A DNA stretch of 64,000 bases, taken from positions 2,542,001 through 2,606,000 of the forward strand of contig NC_065906.1 in assembly GCF_905147045.1 (NCBI RefSeq), given 5' to 3'. This DNA is from Nymphalis io. Its lineage: Eukaryota; Arthropoda; Insecta; Lepidoptera; Nymphalidae. The notes under the pieces were generated by a model, which was not told the origin of the DNA, did not search any database, and saw nothing but the letters and a program-made list of their open reading frames with translations. The position numbers were made by a program, and so were the translations under genes. Shown here in pieces: positions 57,927-64,000 of the stretch. How positions within the stretch are numbered: position 1 is the first letter of the stretch; every line of letters begins with the position of its first letter.

Positions 57927-58268
57927 TTACATACAGCACATATAATGCATCACAATGTTTATTTTATTCTAAAGCTGACTGACGCGATTTTACACGCGTT
58001 AAATTTTAATTATAATAAAATACAAATTGTAACTACAATTTCCCCCCTCCCCTTAATTTCTTTCTTAAATTGAAACTTCCAAAAAAACCTTTTTTAGCGG
58101 TCGCAGACGCTATAAAACAAAGCTATTTTTCTAAATTTCTACATTTAGACTCGTATGGATTTTATAATACGTCGTAAGGATAAACCATTTTATAAGTGTA
58201 GGTATTATTCGCGTTTACATTACAATGAATCTTAAGTTGGATCTATAAAAAACTCGACCGGAGGACGT

Positions 58269-58299
58269 TTATATAAGAATCCCTTCTGTTCAATTTAGA
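58269..58299 (+). promoter_or_regulatory. Predicted lipocalin-4 core promoter
   Basis: TTATATAAG (58269-58277) lies about 27 bases before TTTAGAT (A at 58297), a weak initiator. This gives a 5' UTR of about 110 bases before the ATG at 58409. The TATA box is convincing, the start point approximate. Confidence 0.45.
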
Positions 58300-58408
58300 T
58301 GCAATTTAAATGTGTTATATGAGAGACGGCCATCATTTAATAATTATCGCGTGGGACGCGACCCCAGCATTCGAAACGGCACGTTCACCGTGATTGCTCG
58401 TTTCCACA

Positions 58409-59885
58409 ATGCTCTCTATATTTAGTTTTTGTTGTTTTTGTATGTATTACGCATCGGGGGCAGAGTTCACATTGCCCGGCGAATGTCCAAATGTGAAGAT
58501 ACAGGAAAATCTCGACTACACTAAGGTTAGTTATCGATTATATTTTAGTATTAAGATAAACAATTGCTTTGATGTCGTACACAACGTAAGTATTAATAAA
58601 TGAATTCTGATATAACTTTTTTAGTAAAGATTAGTTACTATGTTGGCATTTATGGCCAATGTCAATATACGTGCCAATATATTGCCAATTATTAATGTCC
58701 GGATGATAACAAAATTGATTATTGGACGGAATTTGATTAAAGTGGCTTGGTCACGTTAAAGATTTGAATTTGGAACTCCGAAACGTGTAAGTGTACGTTT
58801 TATAAAAAGACAAAAGAAGACGAACAAACTTCTACGAAAGATTGTTTTTGTTTCTAGATAAGAAATATATACGAAGAGTTGGTGAAGAGTAATTTTATTA
58901 TGCTTGTTTAAATATATTTTTTAAAATTAGTTTAATAATTAAGTTACCAAAATATGACTCTTTACTGTATTTTTATTTTACATTATTTATTCTTTTTTTC
59001 TGAGGACGGAGATTTACGGTTCGTTTTATAATTACCTATCTGATTCACTGGCTGAGGGACGATAGGATAGTTATTTAACGGGTAAATTAGGAAATAACAA
59101 AAATGTATTTTGAATAGGATTTGCGTAAAATCCGTTATTAATGAGCGTTTACGTCTGGGAAGGAGTAACTTTAACAAATTTCAAGTCAATTGAGCGCAAG
59201 GTTTTTAAAATCTCGTGATAAGTGGTATATATATAATAAAATCTTAAATATACATATAATCAAAATAAATATGCATCAAAATCAGCCTTTTAATTTGAAC
59301 TTACAATTTGTATAATTTCGTCTGATTTGTAAATAATCCATAACAAAAACAGCAAAAATACTGTCATGCTATCTTTGAATATTTTGCAGAGTACTGAAAT
59401 ATCAGAAAACTTTCATAATATTTTCTCTTGATTTCTACTACTATATACAATGTCTTTTAATTGTAACTTAATCCCTGGCACTCTAGTTTTCAGGAATCTG
59501 GTACAACGTCGCTAGTTACGCGAGCGATGGTCGAAATATTTACGATTGCGCTTCGTTAAACTTCCAAGAAGATAATCTTGGTTATACCTTAAGGGAGACA
59601 TATGTTGACGTGGATCAAGGAAATAGAACCCAGAAATCGTATTTCGCAAGAGTTGACCCAACTTTCGATGCAGGGAATAAAGCACAGTTCATAGTTAGTC
59701 ATGAGGATGGAGGTGAGTAGTGTAGTAGGAGTCTAAAGCTGTACCACTGCTGGGCAAGAGCCTCCATTGCTTAATGGGGAAGATTAGGAGCTTGTAACAT
59801 CGCATTGCTCCATAGCGAGTTATTTCTTTGGCAAATTTCATTTGATACATTGAGGTTGTGCTAAAGCAGTCTTCCTACCTATTTT

Positions 59886-59934
<49 letters not shown>

Positions 59935-61939
59935 TAAATATAAATATATATATTATGGCCCAGTGGTAAGAACGCGTGAATCTCAACCGATGATCGTGGG
60001 TTCAAACCCAGGCAAGCACTACTGAATTTTCATGTGAAGGAAAACATTCTGAGAAAACCTGCATGTGTAATTTCACTGAAATTCTGCCACATGTGTATTC
60101 CACCAACCCGCATTTGAGCAGCGTGGTGGACTAAGCTCCAAATCTTCTCCTCAAAAAAGAGAGATGAGGCCTTAGCCCAGCAGTGGGACATTCACAGGCA
60201 GTTACGATACGACGATACGATATAAATAATATGAAAGTAATATCAAATGGATTAAATACTGCAACAAGAGTATCTAGAAATAGTAGTAACTTTTAAAATA
60301 TTTACAGTCCAATCTGCCATTTATAATATAATCTCTTTGTATATGCTATAAAACGCCAATAATGCACTATCATTTATTGATCACTATCATACATAGATAC
60401 CAAAATATTGTATCATCATTCTAATTACATAAAGTTGCGAAGTATACTATGTATAGAATTATTTATTGATAGATTAAATTCGTTATGATTGCTTAAATAC
60501 TGGCTTTCTGAAGATACTTGACTTGGTGGTGGGGCTTTGTGCAAGCCAAGGGTGTACTTACCCTTGGCTTCGTCCACTCATCATATTCTCTACTGCCAAA
60601 ACAGCAATACTTAGTATTATTGTTTTCCGGTTTGAAGGATGTCTGAGTTTATTTATCTACAGGCACAAGGGGACATAAAATCTTACTTCCCAAGGTAGGT
60701 GGCAATTTAGCGGATAAAGTTAAAGATAAGTGGGTATTACCTATCCAGTACCCAGCCACTAAGTAAATTTATCTTAGTCTCGATCGTATAATCTATTATA
60801 TCTTGTGTCAAATTACTAAAATAACAAAAATCTGAATATGGCGTCGTTATAGACATGCACGAAATTTCATATACACTTTCTGAGTTTCAGATAAGGTACT
60901 GCAATTCCCATTTTTCATATTGGCAACTGATTATGAAGGATATGCTATCGCTTACACTTGTAAAACATTAAAGAAGAAATTGAGGACTCATTACGGTAAA
61001 ATTATAAATATATAGATAATATTGTTATATTTTAATTTCAATCTATGTTATATATTTATTTAAAAGGCTATCAACAAAGCACACATCAAAACCCATTTGA
61101 AAGAGCCATACATTACAATTGTACAAGCTTTATTTTGCCTGTATTAAGGTGGGCGCATTCGCATTTTTATAAACACAACATGCAAAACACACGGAAACAA
61201 GAATAACAATTTAGATTAATATTAATTAGCTAAAATAAAAATAATTCCTATATACGCGTTATCAGTAAATAGGAAAATACTAATCAATATATTTAGATTA
61301 AGGTCTATATTTCTTATGTCTGCCTCGTTGGTCCACTGGCTAGTTTACTATAATGTGGACCGGAGATCCCAGGGTGGAATTCCGTTTTCCGTCATTGCGT
61401 TTTACTATCAAGCAATTAGAAGACGTAGCTGATACGTAAAACCTGGCATGGCTTTCCGGAGGGAACGGCTTTACCAGCTCTCCAGCCGGTTCTCCAGCCG
61501 GTAGTGTCATTTTTATAGAAGAAATAGAAAGTGCACCTGTGCTTGCGCTCAGACTTGTGTACTGTAATATCTCCTGCGCAGTTCTCTTTAAAATTGATCT
61601 CTGACGATTAGACTAGGACGGCATTAATATAGTAATGCAAAACTTTACATCGACGTTTCCCATTTAAATAAAGTTTGTTAAGTCAATGCGAATTTTGCTT
61701 GCCAGGCATAAAAAACCTATGTATCTTAAAATAATACTTTTTCAGTCTTCACATGGGTGCTGTCCAGAGAAAAGGAAAAGTTACAAGGCGACACCCTTAA
61801 GAACGTTGAAAATGCTCTTTCAAAATATTCCGAGCTAGCGGAGCACAGACAGTCATTTGTACAAAAGGATTTCTCCGATGTAAATTGTGGTTTTACTAAC
61901 AAATTCGAGACTGATTTCTTTACTAGCAATTTTTGGTAA
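58409..61939 (+). CDS. Lipocalin-4
   Basis: A secreted lipocalin of 213 residues in four exons: 58409-58525, 59487-59712, 60891-60995, 61746-61939 (phases 0, 1, 1; all GT/AG). The start is the ATG at 58409; the upstream part of the frame lacks another ATG. Signal peptide residues 1 to about 18, unusually rich in Cys, Phe and Tyr. The barrel starts FSGIWYNVASY (40-50), so the usual G-K/R-W is G-I-W. ATDY (126-129) and WVLSR (153-157) are intact. Cysteines 26, 60, 138 and 197 match the family disulfides. The fourth exon adds a polar helix (REKEKLQGDTLKNVENALSK) and ends FFTSNFW. Closest to lipocalin-3 by its N-terminus. AATAAA at 61955 lies 16 bases after the stop codon. Confidence 0.92.
59741..59870 (-). 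repeat. SINE B fragment, diverged, lipocalin-4 intron 2
   Basis: CCACTGCTGGGCAAGAGCCTC, TGGGGAAGATTAGGAGCTTGT and CATTGCTCCATAGCGAGTT occur in reversed SINE B order. Confidence 0.6.
59886..59954. repeat. (TA)n microsatellite
   Basis: A long TA run passes into AATAT repeats and abuts the 5' end of the SINE B copy at 59954. Confidence 0.95.
59954..60206 (+). repeat. SINE B in lipocalin-4 intron 2
   Basis: Sense to the gene. The head begins TGGCCCAGTGGTAAG and B box GGGTTCAAACCCAGGC is intact. About 40 bases of body (TGCTTAATTTGTGATTATAA region) are deleted after TTTTCATGTG. Confidence 0.92.
60523..60760 (+). repeat. Family A repeat, diverged, lipocalin-4 intron 2
   Basis: GGTGGTGGGGCTTTGTGCAAG, CAAAACAGCAATACTTAGTAT and CCGGTTTGAAGGATG are clear. 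A local duplication of CCAAGGGT/CCCTTGG replaces part of the head, and the 3' end is worn. Confidence 0.7.
61320..61632 (+). repeat. SINE D, diverged, lipocalin-4 intron 3
   Basis: The head CTGCCTCGTTGGTCCACTGGCT and later blocks (TGCGCTCAGACTTGTGTACT, TCCTGCGCAGTT, GGACGGCATTAATATA) are present. The B box and stem-loop are degraded. Confidence 0.75.
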
Positions 61940-61954
61940 CAATCGGATGCTCGA

Positions 61955-61960
61955 AATAAA
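61955..61960 (+). promoter_or_regulatory. Candidate polyadenylation signal, lipocalin-4
   Basis: AATAAA 16 bases downstream of the stop codon; no nearer signal exists. Confidence 0.5.
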
Positions 61961-62349
61961 AATATAAACGCTGTATTTTTTAAAACTGTGTTTCATTTAT
62001 TAGACATCATGTAATTACATATTAAATATATAATAATAACATATGCAATGAATAAAATACAATTTTATTTTAATGTAATAAATAATGATATATTATTTAC
62101 TCGTTGATAATTTTAAATTAACAAATAAATAAGACTTTAGATTTAGACTTTATGTATAAGTATAAATTTATGCAAGTATTTAAGTTTTTTTATTTCACCA
62201 TAACTTTTAAACGCCTAACAGATTTGGATATATATCGTTAGTATCCTTACATTATAGTAATTGACACAGGCAATAATTTTTTTGAAAAAAATCAAGTTCT
62301 TGGCATGGTTGTAATATTTTGTAACTTTTGAATGTATTTGTATCTGTAT

Positions 62350-63708
62350 TTAAGCATCGACCCTACAGTCCTCTTCACTGAATGAAGGCCACTCAAATTT
62401 GCTAGCATTCAGAAATTTGGAGTCATTTATGAACTTGTCGATTGCAGCCTTAGTCTCTTGAGATAAAGTCTTCGATCTTGTGCCGATCCACGCGGATTCT
62501 GTAAATGAAAAACCTAATAGAATATACTTCTCAAAATAATTTATTTTTTGTTAAAATAATTTATTTTTAATAAATCCACTTCCGTGTGGAAATCATAATC
62601 AAGAGACAAAAAATTACCCACTACCGCAAAAAGGAGGAGGAACCACTAAACCTTCCTGAAAAGGAAGGTTTAGTGGTTTGACAGAATTATTTCCGGCATA
62701 TGCATGTTTTCTCACATCCATCCTCGCTAAGCATGAGATGAAGTATAAACACAAATTAAGCACATAAACATTCAATGGTGCGTAGATAGATTTGAAGCCG
62801 CCATCTCAAATCCGACAGTCACATAGCCGAATCAAATGACGGAAAGAGTGAAGATAAACAAACAACTTTGACCTTGAAATGACATGACGTCATTTTTTTA
62901 GATCTTAATAATCTGTGGTTTTAAGAAACCGTAACCGTAACAGCCTGTGAATGTCCCACTGCTGGGCTAAAGGCCTCCTCTTCTCTTTTTGAGGAGAAGG
63001 TTTGGAGCTTATTCCACCACGCTGCTCCAATGCGGGTTGGTAGAATTCACATGTGGCAGAATTTCAGTGAAATTAGACACATGCAGGTTTCCTCACGATG
63101 TTTTCCTTCACCGTAAAGCACGAGATGAATTATAATCAGAAATTAAGCACATGAAAATTCAGTGGTGCTTGCCCGGGTTTGAACCCACGATCATCGGTTA
63201 AGATTCACGCGTTCTTACCACTGGGCCATCTCGGCTTTTAAGAAAAACCTAGCGCTTTAAACGTCGGTAAAGTTGTTATCGGAACTTTGATAATAACATT
63301 AAAGTTGATATAAGTAGTAAACTGGAATCGTGATATAAATAAATATATAACAACCAACTTATTATATAAGCAAATGGAATTATTGAATATACAAATTTAT
63401 GGTTTGTTCATCTTTATCTCTCTTGCTATTGGAATATAGCTTAGAGATCAAAGATTTTACGAATATGTCCCTTTCGTGTAGTTACACTAACTCACTCTTC
63501 AAAACGTAAATATGTTTGTTGTGGGTTAACCCACCCAGATGGGCAGCTGGGTAGAACAATTACGCATAGAGTTCTGTGGTATGTTGATAATTTCATTTAC
63601 CTCGGGAGTTTTTCTTAACTTCGTCGTACTGACAGTAGTAATCGATGAAGAAGTTATCATAGTCAATAGTCAGGACGCTTAAATCACTTTCGACGAGAGC
63701 GCCGTTTT
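62350..63708 (-). CDS. Lipocalin-5, bilin-binding-protein-like, partial
   Basis: Only the last two exons are inside the window: 63708-63601 and 62498-62350 (phase 1 acceptors, GT/AG). The first two exons must lie beyond 64,000. The visible 86 residues match the C-terminal half of insecticyanin/bilin-binding proteins best of the five genes. LTIDYDNFFIDYYCQYDE carries the TDY-like motif and third cysteine. SAWIGTRSKTLSQETKAAI is the third motif, with IGTR in place of the usual LSR. FSEEDCRVDA holds the last cysteine almost at the C-terminus, as in true bilin-binding proteins. It may bind biliverdin-like pigments, by family analogy only. It converges tail to tail with lipocalin-4, with 410 bp between stop codons. 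A reversed AATAAA lies at 62189-62194. Confidence 0.88.
62641..62678. repeat. Perfect hairpin in lipocalin-5 intron 3
   Basis: Arms 62641-62657 and 62662-62678 (AACCACTAAACCTTCCT and its exact reverse complement) enclose a 4-base loop. It lies beside a worn SINE B fragment (about 62690-62810). Confidence 0.92.
62934..63236 (-). repeat. SINE B in lipocalin-5 intron 3
   Basis: One of the best-preserved copies, sense to the gene, complete from tail to head. TTTTAAGAAA flanks both ends, a likely 10 bp target-site duplication. Confidence 0.95.
63436..63550 (-). repeat. Family A repeat fragment, lipocalin-5 intron 3
   Basis: ATGTCCCTTTCGTGTAGTTAC, CTAACTCACTCTTCAAAACG and AACCCACCCAGATGGGCAG are the remains of the 5' half in reverse. 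Confidence 0.6.
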
Positions 63709-63746
63709 CTGAAAGAAAATATAATTTCAATTTTTTTGTTGTTTTT

Positions 63747-63998
63747 TTTTGGGACATCGTTCACACACAGTCATCTGATCCCAAACTAAGCAGAGCTTGT
63801 TCTATGGAAACCAGACAACTGATATACTACATACACTACATTTCTTTTGTAAATACATACATATATAGATAATTACACCCAGAATCAGGACAAACAGACA
63901 TGTTCATGTACATAAATGTCTGTCCTGGGTGGAAATCGAACCCACAACCTTCGGCGTGAAAGGCAATTATATACCAACCACGCCAACCGGCCCGTCAA
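63747..63998 (-). repeat. SINE C in lipocalin-5 intron 2
   Basis: A near-complete reversed copy. The tail is T-rich rather than ATAATA, and the head CACGCCAACCGGCCCGTC ends at the window edge. Confidence 0.9.
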
Positions 63999-64000
63999 AG

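Larger units (their letters stand above)
56703..58268. other. Divergent spacer between lipocalin-3 and -4
   Basis: The stretch holds the upstream regions of both genes. For lipocalin-3, TATATTAA (minus, 56833-56826) and an initiator-like CTTAGTG near 56806 are possible but weak. 57195-57330 is a reversed SINE D fragment (GACGGCATTATCCGACACGG, CTTTCCGAGGCACAGGAGTG). SINE B lies at 57714-57926. Confidence 0.5.

Noticed and set aside
1..64000. CRISPR arrays, bacterial operons, riboswitches
   Set aside because: No regular short repeats with unique spacers and no prokaryotic gene organisation; introns and SINEs show a eukaryotic genome.

Overview
The window is AT-rich, intron-containing animal DNA. 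It is crowded with tRNA-headed SINEs, LINE fragments and short palindromes of the kind found in butterfly and moth genomes, so a lepidopteran is the likely source (inferred from repeat style and from the bilin-binding/apolipoprotein-D-like lipocalins). No rRNA, functional tRNA, CRISPR array or bacterial-style operon was seen.

Positions 1-37,600 hold no gene that can be defended. They contain repeats: a CR1-linked ~290 bp family (called family A here), three tRNA-headed SINE families (B, C, D), 5'-truncated LINEs (Jockey-like at 12.8-14.9 kb, CR1-like at 18.2-19.6 kb, R1-like 3' ends at 30.9-31.6 kb and 34.5-34.7 kb), Helitron-like scraps, a pair of perfect AT-core palindromes at 29.83-29.95 kb, and one exon-like island at 28.96-29.16 kb with no recognised product.

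Positions 37,609 to the right edge are a cluster of five secreted-lipocalin genes, reconstructed exon by exon from splice sites and lipocalin motifs. Lipocalin-1 (minus, 37,609-45,133), -2 (plus, 49,981-53,497), -3 (minus, 54,306-56,702), -4 (plus, 58,409-61,939) and -5 (minus, from 62,350, cut off by the window edge) alternate strictly in strand. They therefore form two head-to-head and two tail-to-tail arrangements. The four complete genes have four coding exons with intron phases 0, 1, 1. They keep the G-x-W motif at the start of the barrel and the four cysteines of the bilin-binding protein fold. Lipocalin-1 also has a hydrophobic C-terminal tail and many N-glycosylation sequons, which suggests a membrane-anchored, Lazarillo-like protein; the others look like soluble carriers of small hydrophobic ligands.

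The cluster is itself invaded by transposons. A full-length RTE-type LINE with an 11 bp target-site duplication lies antisense in the last intron of lipocalin-1. A nearly intact CR1-like LINE fills the spacer between lipocalin-1 and -2. SINEs sit in introns of all five genes, twice within 20-35 bp of a splice donor.
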